Below the pieces are notes generated by a model that worked only from the letters and a program-made list of their open reading frames with translations, made no database searches and had not been told where the DNA came from. A DNA stretch of 64,000 bases from the NCBI GenBank assembly GCA_964655065.1, contig CAZZLC010000006.1:1-64000 (forward strand), in the 5' to 3' direction. This DNA comes from DRPG01 sp964655065. Its GTDB lineage: Bacteria; Myxococcota_A; UBA796; GCA-2862545. Of the stretch, positions 9,858 to 18,869 are shown one piece after another (position 1 is the stretch's first letter; each line of letters begins with the position of its first letter). A program made the translations under genes and the position numbers.

Positions 9858-10825
9858 AGGCCCTCGTCGCCGACGGTGACGGCGAGGTCGCCTGGGCCTC
9901 GGTGCCCGACCCCGCTCCGGCGCCGGGCGAGGTGCGCATCCGCGTCTCGGCGGCCGGGCTCAATCGCGCCGACCTGATGCAGCGCCGCGGCCTCTATCCC
10001 CCCCCGCCGGGGGCTCCCGAGTGGCTCGGGCTCGAGTGCAGCGGGGCTGTCGACGCAGTGGGGGAGGGCGTGACGGGGCTGGCCCTCGGGGATCCCGTCT
10101 GTGCGCTGCTCGCCGGTGGCGGCTGCGCGGAGCTCGTGACGTGTCCGGCGTCGCAGGTGCTGCCCATCCCGAGCGGCGTCGGCCCCGTCGAGGCGGCGGG
10201 GCTACCCGAGGTCTGGGCCACCACCTGGATGGTCCTCGAGCAGGCGGCTCCTCTGTTCGAGGGGGCCTCGGTCCTCGTCCACGGTGCAGCGGGTGGCGTC
10301 GGATCGGCCATGCTGCAGTGGATCCGTCACCGTGGCGCACGCAGCTTCGCGGTGGCCGGCGACGATGCCAAGCTCGAGCGCTGCCGCGAGCTCGGGGCCA
10401 GCGCGACCTGGAATCGCCACCAAGGACCCTTCCGACCTGCCGTGCAGGCGTGGGCCCCCGACGGCGTCGACATCGTGGTGGATCCGGTTGGTGCCGACCT
10501 CCTGGGCGACCACCAGCGCCTCCTCGCCGTGGATGGTCGGGTCGTGGTCATCGGCCTGCTCGGGGGGCGGGAGGCCTCCGTCGATCTCGGACGACTGCTC
10601 GTGAAGCGGCAGGCGATCGTCGGCACGGTGCTGCGCGCTCGACCCGCCGATCAGAAGGCAGCGATCCTGCGGGCGGTCCAAGAGCACGTCTGGCCGCGCC
10701 TCGCCGATGGCACTCTCGAGGTCGGGGTCACCCGGGTCGTCCCGCGCGACGAGGTCGACGACGCCCACGCTGCGATGGCGGCGAACGCGACCACCGGAAA
10801 GTGGGTGCTCGCGATCAACCCGTGA
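9854..10825 (+). CDS. NADPH:quinone oxidoreductase (zinc-independent MDR family, PIG3/QOR-like)
   Basis: A 323-residue medium-chain dehydrogenase/reductase. Visible features: the N-terminal GroES-like half with LNRADLMQRRGLYPPPPGAP and LGLECSG, close to the PIG3/QOR pattern, then the Rossmann half with VHGAAGGVGSAMLQ near residues 142-155 and a later IVVDPVGA. The zinc-ligand cysteines of alcohol dehydrogenases are absent, as expected for quinone reductases. It should reduce quinones with NADPH in the cytosol. The start overlaps the yqeY stop by ATGA. The 3' end overlaps the convergent zinc-ribbon gene by 11 bases. Confidence 0.9.
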   Translation: MKALVADGDGEVAWASVPDPAPAPGEVRIRVSAAGLNRADLMQRRGLYPPPPGAPEWLGLECSGAVDAVGEGVTGLALGDPVCALLAGGGCAELVTCPASQVLPIPSGVGPVEAAGLPEVWATTWMVLEQAAPLFEGASVLVHGAAGGVGSAMLQWIRHRGARSFAVAGDDAKLERCRELGASATWNRHQGPFRPAVQAWAPDGVDIVVDPVGADLLGDHQRLLAVDGRVVVIGLLGGREASVDLGRLLVKRQAIVGTVLRARPADQKAAILRAVQEHVWPRLADGTLEVGVTRVVPRDEVDDAHAAMAANATTGKWVLAINP

Positions 10826-11480
10826 GGAGCGAGCCGCACCGCTCGCAGTCGACGGATCCGTCGTCGTTGAAGGCGATCGATGCCTCGCTCACCTCGGCGC
10901 CGCAGGTCGCGCAGCGCTTGCCGAGGTGCCGTCGCATGCTCCGATTCACCGATGGGTCGGCGCTCGGTGCCCTGGGGGTCACCCCGAGCTGCGTGCGGAG
11001 CGCGGCGCGGGTCTCCTCGACGGCATCCGCGAGCGGCGTCTCGGCGACGCGGGCGAGGATTCGCCCGAAGAGGCGGGCGGAGCGATCCTTGTCGGCGTCC
11101 TTCTTGGCTGCGGCGACGGCCTCGTCGAGCGCCGCGGCGAACCCCTCGCGGTCGTCGGCCATCGCGTGAGCGAGGGCAGCGTGGGCGCCGAGGTGGGCGG
11201 CCACTCGCGGCATCTCGCGCTCGTCGGCCACCCGGCTCGTGCGCGCGAACTTGTCGGCCGCCTCGGTCGCTTCTCCTGCCGCGAGGTGCTCGTGGGCCTC
11301 CTGAATCCGCCGACGGGCCACGTCACCGAGGCGATGCTCGGCCTTTCGCCGCCCGCCCCGCCGAACGGGCCCCGTGCCCATCATCGCTCCCGTCGCCATC
11401 CGTCCCCGTCGTGCCACCGTCGTGCTCTCCTCTGGAGCATTCCGGTAGCGCTCCGGCTCGGGCCGAGCCACGTCGTTCAT
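10815..11480 (-). CDS. Helical protein with C-terminal zinc ribbon, unknown function
   Basis: A 221-residue cytoplasmic protein. The first ~45 residues are basic and disordered. Residues ~50-165 are alpha-helical and rich in Ala, Glu and Arg, TPR-like in rhythm (RIQEAHEHLAAGEATEAADKF...). The C-terminus carries two Cys pairs (CATCG and CERCG, ~20 residues apart), a four-cysteine zinc ribbon. No family recognised. It starts inside the stop codon of the upstream gene (ATGA) and is the last member of a three-gene unit headed by the TatD gene. It also overlaps the convergent quinone oxidoreductase by 11 bases at its 3' end. Confidence 0.75.
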   Translation of the reverse strand: MNDVARPEPERYRNAPEESTTVARRGRMATGAMMGTGPVRRGGRRKAEHRLGDVARRRIQEAHEHLAAGEATEAADKFARTSRVADEREMPRVAAHLGAHAALAHAMADDREGFAAALDEAVAAAKKDADKDRSARLFGRILARVAETPLADAVEETRAALRTQLGVTPRAPSADPSVNRSMRRHLGKRCATCGAEVSEASIAFNDDGSVDCERCGSLLTG

Positions 11481-12592
11481 CGGGGCGGCGGGGGCTCGCT
11501 CGCGGGAGGGGCGGGGCAGCTCGTGGGAATCGTCGCCTGGTTCGCAGCGATTGCCGCGGCGAGCGCCGTCTCCTGCACGGCCCGCATCGTCGCGACCCCT
11601 CCGAACCTCTTGGCGGCCTCCGGGTCCGCAGCCATCTGCGAGACGGCGTCCTGGGTCTTCGCCAGCGCGTGCCACGTCTCGCAGTCGTCGACCGCCCGGC
11701 TCGCGCCGAGCGCGAACGCGGTGGCCGCGGCCGACATGCCGAGCAGGATGGGGCCGGAGTCGATGTCCGCAGGGTGATCGTCGTCCGGGGGCCACTCGCG
11801 GAAGCCGACGAGCCCCAGCCCCTCCGACCGGAAGACCGGTTTTCCCGACTCCCACCAGCGGTGCGCCGTCTCCGGGTGCACGTCGGCCAGGTAGCGAACC
11901 GACCAGGCCAGGGCGCTTCCGCGAGGGCGGTCCGCGAACGGTCGCTGCCCCGTCCACTCCGAGACGGGGAGACCGGGCACCGTGCTCTCCCGTCTCGACA
12001 CCGCGTCGGTGTAGCGAGCGAGTGGGCCGCGGTGGAGGTCGCTGCCCCACGTCGCGTCCGCGCGGGCCAGCGCGTAGAGCGTCGCCGCCTGGTCCGCCGG
12101 CCATCGCGCCACCGAGCTCGGAAACGACCGAGCGACTCCGCTCGGGTGGGCGAGCGAGACCTCGGCGAGGTGCGCGGCGAGGGATGGGCCCCGCTGGGCC
12201 TCGACGTGCAGTGGCTCCAGCTCCGCCAAGGCGGTGACGACGATCAGCCAGTGGGTCACGTAGAGGTTGTGGTGGTCGTAGGGACCGGCGGGGGCCTCGA
12301 AGGGTCGGAATCGCGGATCGACCGCGGTCGCGGCCAGCCGCGCCACGGCGTCGCGTGCGTCGTCGTGGGGCCACTGGCCCGTACGGGCGAGCCGCAGGCA
12401 GGCCTCGGCCGCGTTGGACATGGCGATGATCCGGAAGCCACGGCTCGTCCCCTGGTCTTCGAGCAGCGCCGTCGCCGGGTCCGCGACCAGGGCTCGCAGG
12501 CGGTCCTGGTGGGTGGGGACGGGCGGCGTCTCCACGGGCCCCTCGGCCGCTGCCACCCGGGAGCCGAGCACGAGCAGCAAGCGCATCATCAC
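11477..12592 (-). CDS. Secreted alpha/alpha-toroid-like protein, unknown function
   Basis: A 371-residue protein with a cleavable-looking signal (MMMRLLLVLGSRVAAAEG). The rest reads as repeated helix pairs, with landmarks DHHNLYVTHWLIVVTALAEL, RWPADQAATLYALARAD and DSGPILLGMSAAATAFALG. These recall (alpha/alpha)6 barrels such as linalool dehydratase/isomerase-like or terpenoid-cyclase-like folds, but no catalytic motif is clear enough to name an activity. It begins with GTG overlapping the TatD stop (GTG at 12592, or ATG at 12589), and its own stop overlaps the next start: an overlapped three-gene operon. A proline-rich C-terminal tail (PASEPPPPR) closes it. Confidence 0.7.
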   Translation of the reverse strand: MMMRLLLVLGSRVAAAEGPVETPPVPTHQDRLRALVADPATALLEDQGTSRGFRIIAMSNAAEACLRLARTGQWPHDDARDAVARLAATAVDPRFRPFEAPAGPYDHHNLYVTHWLIVVTALAELEPLHVEAQRGPSLAAHLAEVSLAHPSGVARSFPSSVARWPADQAATLYALARADATWGSDLHRGPLARYTDAVSRRESTVPGLPVSEWTGQRPFADRPRGSALAWSVRYLADVHPETAHRWWESGKPVFRSEGLGLVGFREWPPDDDHPADIDSGPILLGMSAAATAFALGASRAVDDCETWHALAKTQDAVSQMAADPEAAKRFGGVATMRAVQETALAAAIAANQATIPTSCPAPPASEPPPPR

Positions 12593-13356
12593 GGGCTCCC
12601 GAGCCCGAAGAGTCGGGCGGTGTTGTCGCGGGTGGCGCGACGGGTGACCGCGACGTCCTCGCCTCGGGCCGCGGCCAGGGCTGCCACCACCCGCACGAGA
12701 TCCGAGGGGGTTCCCCGACGCGGGCCAATCCCGCGAGGAGCTTGGTCAGGACTGTCGGTCTCGACGAACAATCGGTCGCGTGGGGTTGCTCGAGCGCTCG
12801 CAACCTGACGAGGCGCCCGAGCGGCGGTGATCGCGGGCCCGAAGGAGAGCCCGAGCCCGAGCGCCAGCGCCTCCGCGACCCGATCGGGCGGCCCCGACCA
12901 GCCGTGCACGAAGCCGCCGGCGACGGGCAGGCCGTCACGGCGAATCACCGCGAGGAGCTCCGGGTAGGCGCCCACGCAGTGGAAGACCACCGGGCGCTCG
13001 AGCTCGCGGGCCACGGCCAGCTGGGCGCGCATCCCCTCCACCTGCCAGGAGAAGCCCTCTGCGGACTCGGCGGTCCGTCGATCGAGGCCGATCTCCCCGA
13101 CTCCGAGCGGCGAGAACCCTCTCAGGGCATCCGCGACCACGCGCCAGTCGCGCACCCGACCGGCCCAGCCGGGATGCACTCCCAGCACCGCCCAGCCGCC
13201 CGTCGCATCGGCCACGGCCTGGGTTCGACCCCAGGTGGCGGGGTGGGTGCCGGCTACGATCCAGCCGGTGATCCCGCTCGCACGGGCCTCGGCGACCACC
13301 GACGCCCGATCGGAGTCGAAGTCGTCGAAGTCGAGATGGTTGTGCGCGTCGATCAT
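12589..13356 (-). CDS. TatD-family metal-dependent hydrolase
   Basis: A 255-residue TIM-barrel hydrolase of the TatD DNase type. Metal ligands are visible: DAHNHLDF (HxH) at the start, GEIGLD, VFHCVG, FVHGW and ETDSPDQAPRG at the end, in family order. TatD proteins act as 3'-5' exonucleases or, in other members, D-aminoacyl-tRNA deacylases. I chose the ATG at 13356 because the product then starts MIDAHNHLD, as in the family; longer in-frame extensions add unrelated residues. It is the first gene of the overlapped minus-strand operon and diverges from carD, 140 bases away. Confidence 0.9.
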   Translation of the reverse strand: MIDAHNHLDFDDFDSDRASVVAEARASGITGWIVAGTHPATWGRTQAVADATGGWAVLGVHPGWAGRVRDWRVVADALRGFSPLGVGEIGLDRRTAESAEGFSWQVEGMRAQLAVARELERPVVFHCVGAYPELLAVIRRDGLPVAGGFVHGWSGPPDRVAEALALGLGLSFGPAITAARAPRQVASARATPRDRLFVETDSPDQAPRGIGPRRGTPSDLVRVVAALAAARGEDVAVTRRATRDNTARLFGLGSP

Positions 13357-13496
13357 CCGAGCGATCGTTGCTTCCGCGTGAAGCGAGCGCTGGCGAGGCA
13401 TCGTGGCATCTCGTGACATCGGGCGCCGTGCAGGACCCCCCTCGTTCGGTCGATGGATCTCTCGGCGGGCTGCTGGTTGCCCGCCCGGGAGTGCGG

Positions 13497-13982
13497 ATGG
13501 GAACGTACGACGTCGACGAGCTCGTGGTGGTTCCGGGCTGTGGGGTCGGACGGGTCGACGCCATCGAGCAGATGACCATCGACGAAGAACACGTCGAGCT
13601 CTACCGGATCGACCTCGGCGACGGCAACGGACGGATGTGGGTCCCGACGAAGCTCGTCGAGGAGCAGGGCGTCCGCAAGGTGATGTCCTCCGAGTCGGCC
13701 GAGCAGGCCTGGGCCATCATCACGGCGCAGGTGGCGCCGGAGTCGCGTCAGAACTGGAATCGCCGGCAGCGTCGATACAACGAGAAGCTGATGGGCAACG
13801 AGCCGCTCGAGCTCGCGGAGCTCCTCGGGGAGCTCGCCGCCGTGCGCTCCACGAAGGAGCTCTCCTTCGGCGAGCGCAAGATCTTCGAGCGCGTCCGGGA
13901 ATTGCTCGTGGCCGAGATCGCGGCTGCGTGTGGCGAGGAGCGCCGTCAGATCGAGCAGCGCATGACGAACGCGCTGGCCTGA
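13497..13982 (+). CDS. CarD-family transcriptional regulator
   Basis: A 161-residue protein with the CarD/CdnL layout: an N-terminal RNA-polymerase-interacting Tudor-like domain (DELVVVPGCGVGRVDAIEQ...MWVP) and a helical C-terminal domain (residues ~60-160) with basic helices (NWNRRQRRYNEKL...ELAELLGELAAVRSTKELSFGERKIFERVRELLVAEI). CdnL-type CarD proteins bind the RNAP beta subunit and stabilise open complexes at promoters, notably rRNA promoters. I chose ATG 13497, preceded by GGGAG; an in-frame GTG at 13491 is the alternative. Followed by an M23 peptidase 16 bases later. Confidence 0.93.
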   Translation: MGTYDVDELVVVPGCGVGRVDAIEQMTIDEEHVELYRIDLGDGNGRMWVPTKLVEEQGVRKVMSSESAEQAWAIITAQVAPESRQNWNRRQRRYNEKLMGNEPLELAELLGELAAVRSTKELSFGERKIFERVRELLVAEIAAACGEERRQIEQRMTNALA

Positions 13983-13998
13983 GCCTGCCCACGGTGTC

Positions 13999-15195
13999 AT
14001 GAGTGGCCGGTGGGGAGGCGCGATGCCAGCGTTCGTGCTGTTCGCACTCGCGGGGTGTCGAGGGCTCGACCTCACGCCGCCCGTGCTCGAGGTCCGCGGC
14101 CCTGTCGATCCCGTGCGGACGATGGCCGAGTTCACCATCAAGGTCGCCGATGCGGAGACGATGGTTCGGCGCCTGGTGGTCACGATCGACGGCGAACGAC
14201 CGGTCGTCGTCCCGATCCCGGAGGGGCCACCACCCCACGAGCTCGGCTGGGTGCTCGGGCTCCGGTCGCTGTCCCACGGTGCGCACGTCGTCGAGTTCAC
14301 GGCCTACGATGACGCTCTGGTGGCGAACCCCGCCGTGATCGAGATGCCGGTGGAGGTGGATCGCCTGCCTCCGGTGCTCGAGCTGCACGAGCCTTCGCTC
14401 GTCGCGGGTCAAGGGCGAACCGCGTCGATCTGGGTGCGCGGTCAGAACGAGCCGCTCGCCGAAGGAATGCTTCACCTGGGCGACGACAAGGAGCCGATGT
14501 TCCCCGTCGACGGTGCCCTGCGCGCGTTGCGGGGGATTCCGATTCGCGACGAGCCTGGCTCGGTTCCCTTCCACATCGTGGCCGAGGATCGGGCCGGCAA
14601 CCGCTCTCGGATCGACGGCGAGCTCCGGGTCGCGTCCACCACCTTCGAGGAAGGCGGCTTCATCGAGCTCACCCCGCAGCACTCGCAGGCACGCCGCGAC
14701 AGCGGGGCGATGACGGAGATGCGGCGCGAGCGCGACGAGGCCTACCGGCTCCGCACCCTCGAGCAACACTGGACGGGGCCGTTCGGGCTGCCGGTGTCCA
14801 AGGCCAAGCTCACGTCCCGGTTCGGCCGCTTTCGGACCTACAGCGATGGTCGACGTGACCACCACACCGGGATGGACCTCGCGAAGGCCGAGGGGGCCGA
14901 GATCTACGCGGCGGCGAACGGCCGGGTGGTCCTCGCCAAGTCGCAGGCGGTGTTCGGCAACGTCGTGATCCTCGACCATGGTCACGGGGTGACCACGTCG
15001 TACAACCACCTCGAGACGATCGGCGTCGAGGTGGGGCAACAGGTCGAGAAGGGCGACGTGATTGCCACCATGGGCTCGACTGGGCAGAGCACGGCGCCGC
15101 ACCTCCACTGGAGCATGGTGGTGGGCGACCATCCCGTCGACCCGGACGAGTGGCTGGCGCGGGATTTCTCGGCCTCGCCCTTCGGAAGCGACTGA
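13999..15195 (+). CDS. M23 (LytM) metallopeptidase lipoprotein
   Basis: A 398-residue lipoprotein (lipobox LAGC, Cys20) with two or three Ig-like beta domains (residues ~25-230), a helical linker, and a C-terminal LytM domain (about 265-385). The zinc ligands are present: HTGMD (HxxxD) and HLHW (HxH), with GHGVTTSYNHL between, so it is probably an active peptidoglycan endopeptidase. Start choice is open: ATG 13999 gives a signal with a positive N-terminus but no ribosome-binding site, while ATG 14023 has GGGGAGG in front but a very short signal (MPAFVLFALAGC). Shares strand with carD. Confidence 0.88.
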   Translation: MSGRWGGAMPAFVLFALAGCRGLDLTPPVLEVRGPVDPVRTMAEFTIKVADAETMVRRLVVTIDGERPVVVPIPEGPPPHELGWVLGLRSLSHGAHVVEFTAYDDALVANPAVIEMPVEVDRLPPVLELHEPSLVAGQGRTASIWVRGQNEPLAEGMLHLGDDKEPMFPVDGALRALRGIPIRDEPGSVPFHIVAEDRAGNRSRIDGELRVASTTFEEGGFIELTPQHSQARRDSGAMTEMRRERDEAYRLRTLEQHWTGPFGLPVSKAKLTSRFGRFRTYSDGRRDHHTGMDLAKAEGAEIYAAANGRVVLAKSQAVFGNVVILDHGHGVTTSYNHLETIGVEVGQQVEKGDVIATMGSTGQSTAPHLHWSMVVGDHPVDPDEWLARDFSASPFGSD

Positions 15196-15256
15196 GTCAC
15201 CGGCGCGTCGTCAACTGCGCGTCGCGAGGATCCGACGGGCAGGCGTGGAGACGCAC

Positions 15257-16195
15257 GTGGCTCAACAAACGACCCCCGCCGATCACTTCGCAGAGCGCAC
15301 GGGGACCGTCCGGCTCCAGCGCGGTGAGGACCTGCTCCAGATTCCGACCATCCGGGTGGTGGCCGGGGCCGAGCTCATGGTGAGCTATGCCGTCTATCCG
15401 ACGGAGACGGTCACCATTGGACGAGACGCCAGGTGTGACCTCGTACTCTCCGACCCGTCGATCTCGCGCCGCCACGCCACGATCACCAGCGACGACGAGG
15501 GCTTGCTGCTCGCGGACCTCGGGTCCACCAACGGCACGCTCGTCGGCACCCGACGGGTGGTGGCTCCGACTCGGCTGCCGCTGGCGACCATGTTCTACCT
15601 GGGGAGCGTGGCCCTGCGTGTCGACGAGCTGTCGGTGGAGGAGATCAATCACCTCGAGCGGCTCGCCCAGCGCCTCTCTCGGGTGACTCGGGACCCCCTC
15701 ACCGGCCTGCTCGGTCGCGCCTGGATCGAGGAGGAGCTCGAGCACCTGGTGACGCGCCACCGACGGTCTGGTCAGCCGGTGTCCGTGATCTTCTCCGACA
15801 TCGACCACTTCAAGTCCATCAACGACACCTTCGGGCACGCGACCGGCGACGACGTGCTCCGGATCGTGGCTCGCATCCTGAACCACGAGGTCCGCGACGC
15901 CGACAAGGTGGCCCGGTACGGAGGCGAGGAGTTCGTGGTGGTGCTGGGCGGCTGCCCCGAGGGTGAAGCGATCCGGGTCGCTCGTCGGCTCCGCTACGCG
16001 GTCGAGCGCCAGGACTGGGCCCCCTACCTGGGCCGGGCTCTGTCGGTGACGGCGTCGTTCGGGGTGGCCGCGATCGGCAAGGACGAGTCCGTCACGGACT
16101 GGCTCCACCGGGCCGACCAGGCGATGTACGCCGCCAAGCAGTCCGGCCGCAACCGCGTCGTCGGCGCGGCCGAGCTCGCTCGTTCCGCGGCCTGA
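15257..16195 (+). CDS. FHA-domain diguanylate cyclase (GGDEF)
   Basis: A 312-residue cytoplasmic protein. The FHA domain (about 35-125) shows its phosphothreonine-binding residues: TIGRDARCD, SISRRHA and STNGT. The C-terminal GGDEF domain has the active A-site GGEEF and an inhibitory I-site RDAD five residues before it, plus FSDIDHFKSINDTFGHATGDD. It should make cyclic di-GMP in response to a phosphorylated partner, plausibly a substrate of a Hanks-type kinase such as those in this window (inference). The GTG at 15257 follows GGAG by six bases. Confidence 0.92.
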   Translation: MAQQTTPADHFAERTGTVRLQRGEDLLQIPTIRVVAGAELMVSYAVYPTETVTIGRDARCDLVLSDPSISRRHATITSDDEGLLLADLGSTNGTLVGTRRVVAPTRLPLATMFYLGSVALRVDELSVEEINHLERLAQRLSRVTRDPLTGLLGRAWIEEELEHLVTRHRRSGQPVSVIFSDIDHFKSINDTFGHATGDDVLRIVARILNHEVRDADKVARYGGEEFVVVLGGCPEGEAIRVARRLRYAVERQDWAPYLGRALSVTASFGVAAIGKDESVTDWLHRADQAMYAAKQSGRNRVVGAAELARSAA

Positions 16196-16211
16196 CCCAC
16201 GAGGCGGACAT

Positions 16212-16243
16212 CCGACGGCCGTCGGGGACGGTAGCCTGTCCCC
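16212..16243. promoter_or_regulatory. Palindrome plus hairpin directly before the TIGR02996-like ORF
   Basis: A perfect 14-base palindrome CCGACGGCCGTCGG (16212-16225) runs into an inverted repeat GGGGAC (16224-16229) / GTCCCC (16238-16243) with an 8-base loop. The second arm ends at the base before the ATG at 16244, leaving no room for a Shine-Dalgarno site. It may be an operator, a terminator of the GGDEF gene or a translation-blocking structure. Confidence 0.45.
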
Positions 16244-16432
16244 ATGCTCAATCCTCACCCCTCCAGCCGGGTGCACACGATCGATCGCGTGGACCAGCGC
16301 TTCGTGCTGGTCGACTGGCTCCAGGAACTGGGCGATCCGAGCGGAGAGTGGATCGTGTCGTGGCTCTGTCGCGACCCGGTCGACCCCGAGCGCGCGCGGG
16401 GCTCGTCGGTCTCCCCTCTCCGGCGGGAGTGA
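16244..16432 (+). CDS. 62-residue TIGR02996-like microprotein
   Basis: A short frame with strong G/C third-position bias. Its core, RFVLVDWLQELGDPSGEWI, closely resembles the TIGR02996 repeat-companion motif (RLVYADWLEERGDPRGEF), a short domain of unknown role usually found at protein N-termini or alone. Its TGA stop overlaps the GTG proposed as methyltransferase start (GTGA at 16429-16432), which suggests translational coupling. There is no ribosome-binding site; a hairpin occupies that space. It may be a leaderless small gene or the severed N-terminus of a neighbour. Confidence 0.55.
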   Translation: MLNPHPSSRVHTIDRVDQRFVLVDWLQELGDPSGEWIVSWLCRDPVDPERARGSSVSPLRRE

Positions 16433-18198
16433 GGGTGGCGGCCGATGCCTCGCTCGTCGCCGTGGCGGCGGCGGTGGTCACCCGGGGGCGCACGCGGGCG
16501 CAGCGAGCCTGGTTGCTGCGCTGTGCCGGCCTCTCGCCGAACGTGACCTTGCCTTCGGTGGGCGCGGTCTCCGTCGACCAGATCCTGGACCGGGCGTGGC
16601 AGGGCCGATCGCGCGCCGAGCGTGTGGTGCTGGGGCAGGTCTTCACGCCGCGTGCGGTGGCGCGGCAGCTCCTGCACGAGCTTCCCGGCCCGCCTGACGG
16701 CGACTCCCGGGTCCTCGATCCCGCTTGCGGCGGCGGGATCTTCCTCGTGGAGGCGGTGGGGTGGCTCGAGCCGGCGTTGCCGCCCAACCGCGGGCTGTCC
16801 AGGGCGCGGGCGGTGCAGTCCCGCATCCTGGGCATCGACGTCGACCCCGTGGCGGCGGCGCTCGCCCGGTTGCTCCTGGGTGATCGCATCGTGGAGGCGC
16901 TCGGGAACGCGCCTCCCGGGGACCTGCCGCTCCCGAGGGTCGAGGTCCGCGACGCGACCGAGCCCGACGTAGCGGACCTCGTCGAGGACTTCGCACCCAC
17001 ACACGTCGTCGGCAATCCGCCCTACCTCGAGGCCAAGCGCATGCCGAACCCCGAGCGGGACCGGCTACGGGCGTTGCTCCCCGAGCTCGAAGGCGCCTTC
17101 GACGTCTACGTGGCGTTCTGCCACCTCGCGCTCCGGTGGGTCGGGCCCGAGGGGGTGGTGGCCCTGGTGTTGCCCAACAAGGTGCAGGTCGTCCGCTATG
17201 CGGCCTCGCTGCGAGCGTCGCTCACCGAGCGGGGCCGGCTTCACGCACTGGTGGACCTCTCGGAGCTACCCGTCTTCGCCCGCACGGGCGTGTACCCGAT
17301 CCTCGTCGTCCTCGGCCCGGAGCGGCCCGGTGGCACCTACAAGGCCTGCCACCGGCACGCCGAGCTCGACTCGCTCGGTCGCGGGCCGCTTCCCGGGGTG
17401 GCGATTCCCCTCGATCTGCCAGGGCGGGTGATTGAGCCGCCAGTCTGGTTCACGCTGCCCGACTCGGGGCTCGCCGACCTCGTGGCCCGACTGCTCGAGG
17501 CAGGACCGCGGCTCGGCCAGGTGGCGACCGTTCGGTCGACGTGCAGCTTTCACCGCAGAGGTCTGCGGGAGCGCTTCGTCAGGCCCGGCGAGGAGCTGCC
17601 CGACGGACACCCCTACCTGGGGGGCCGCAGCTACGCGCGACGCAACGAGATTCGTCCCTACCAGGTCGACTGGACGGGCCACCGCATCAACTTCGACGCG
17701 CGCGCGCTGCGGGCGCTCCGCAATCCACTGCCCCCGCTCGAGTGCTTCCTGCGACCGAAGGTGATCCTCTGCCAGCACGCGCGCACGTTGATTGCCTACG
17801 GCGACGTCGAGGGGCGCTTCGTCACCAAGGACGTCTTTCCCATCGTTCTCCCGGACGACCCGACTCCCGAGGCCGCGTGGAGCCTCACCGCGATCCTCAA
17901 CAGCCGCATCGTCTCGCTGCTCTACGCCACCTGGTTTCGAGGAATCCAGATCTCCGGGGGCTACCTCCATTTCTTGCCCGTCTATCTGCGCCGGATTCCC
18001 GTGCCGGCTCCGGAGGCGTGGGAGGGGCTCGCGGAGCGGGTCGCGGCGCTGCAGTCGTCCCCCGACGACGCGGCTGCCGAGGACGTGGATCGGGCCGTGG
18101 TCGACGCCTACGGGCTCGGCTCCGGGGACGCGGCTCGGGTCCGGGCATTTGCCGATCGCGAGCTTGGCTTCGCTCCTCGGGTATTGGCGCGTCATTGA
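16429..18198 (+). CDS. Solitary N6-adenine DNA methyltransferase (Eco57I/TaqI-like)
   Basis: A 589-residue class I methyltransferase for adenine in DNA. Motif X-like TPRAVARQLLHEL precedes motif I DPACGGGIFL (about 97-106) and the catalytic NPPY (196-199), followed by a long C-terminal region with a probable target-recognition domain (FVTKDVFPIVLPD...SGGYLHFLPVYLRRIPVP, the layout of Eco57I/PglX-type enzymes). No nuclease motif is visible, and no restriction, BREX or transposon gene lies beside it, so it is likely an orphan methylase. I chose the GTG at 16429, which overlaps the small upstream frame; an in-frame ATG at 16348 is an alternative. Followed by membrane coiled-coil genes. Confidence 0.87.
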   Translation: MRVAADASLVAVAAAVVTRGRTRAQRAWLLRCAGLSPNVTLPSVGAVSVDQILDRAWQGRSRAERVVLGQVFTPRAVARQLLHELPGPPDGDSRVLDPACGGGIFLVEAVGWLEPALPPNRGLSRARAVQSRILGIDVDPVAAALARLLLGDRIVEALGNAPPGDLPLPRVEVRDATEPDVADLVEDFAPTHVVGNPPYLEAKRMPNPERDRLRALLPELEGAFDVYVAFCHLALRWVGPEGVVALVLPNKVQVVRYAASLRASLTERGRLHALVDLSELPVFARTGVYPILVVLGPERPGGTYKACHRHAELDSLGRGPLPGVAIPLDLPGRVIEPPVWFTLPDSGLADLVARLLEAGPRLGQVATVRSTCSFHRRGLRERFVRPGEELPDGHPYLGGRSYARRNEIRPYQVDWTGHRINFDARALRALRNPLPPLECFLRPKVILCQHARTLIAYGDVEGRFVTKDVFPIVLPDDPTPEAAWSLTAILNSRIVSLLYATWFRGIQISGGYLHFLPVYLRRIPVPAPEAWEGLAERVAALQSSPDDAAAEDVDRAVVDAYGLGSGDAARVRAFADRELGFAPRVLARH

Positions 18199-18242
18199 CG
18201 ATTCGGACAAGCTACGGCATGGGCTCCGGCCCCGGAGGTATC

Positions 18243-18869
18243 GTGACGTCTGAATCCTCGTCCGAAGACGAGTCCCCGTCGCCACGGCGGATGGTGGAGT
18301 GGGCGGGACCCGTGCTCGGGGGACTCGCTCTCGTCGTGGCAGTTGCAGGATTGGCAAGCAACTGGCGCACCACGGGTCGGCTCACGCAGCTCGAGCAGCG
18401 GGTGGAGGCCACGGCGCAGGCTCCGAAGGCGCGGTCGTCGGCGGCACCGGAGAAGCGTCGGTCCCGGCGGCGACCGGATGCGCGGCGCCCGAAGGCGTCG
18501 GCTCGCGACCGTCCGACTCCCGAACAACGCCAGCAACGGCTCCGCGAAGAGGTCACGGCCCACGTCGAGTCCTTCGCCACGGACCACGAGCTCGACGAGC
18601 CCACCGTCGCCGGCGTCCTCGGTGAGCTCGAGGCCCGCAACGAGGCCGTGCGGGCGGTCTTCCAGGATCTGTCCGGAGGCGTCGTGTCGGCCGAGCAGGC
18701 CCGGGAGGAGGTCCAGTGGGTGCGGGACGACAGCGCCAACCGCCTGCGGGAGATTCTGGGCGACGAGCTGTACGACGAGCTGGACCGCCACCTGAGCAAC
18801 CGGTCTTCGCGTCGGCGACGGGCGGCGACGAGCCGCGCGCTGTCCAACCGCGCGGAGGGCGCTCGATAG
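18243..18869 (+). CDS. Single-pass membrane protein with basic linker and helical domain
   Basis: A 208-residue protein: acidic serine-rich N-terminus (SESSSEDESPSP), one transmembrane helix (about 20-40, GPVLGGLALVVAVAGLA), a short coiled coil (LTQLEQRVEATAQ), a strongly basic stretch (RRSRRRPDARRP) and a helical domain ending in another Arg-rich tail. I favour GTG 18243, preceded by GGAGG; an in-frame ATG at 18219 is possible. No family recognised. It is followed 70 bases later by another single-pass coiled-coil protein, so the pair may work together at the inner membrane. Confidence 0.7.
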   Translation: MTSESSSEDESPSPRRMVEWAGPVLGGLALVVAVAGLASNWRTTGRLTQLEQRVEATAQAPKARSSAAPEKRRSRRRPDARRPKASARDRPTPEQRQQRLREEVTAHVESFATDHELDEPTVAGVLGELEARNEAVRAVFQDLSGGVVSAEQAREEVQWVRDDSANRLREILGDELYDELDRHLSNRSSRRRRAATSRALSNRAEGAR

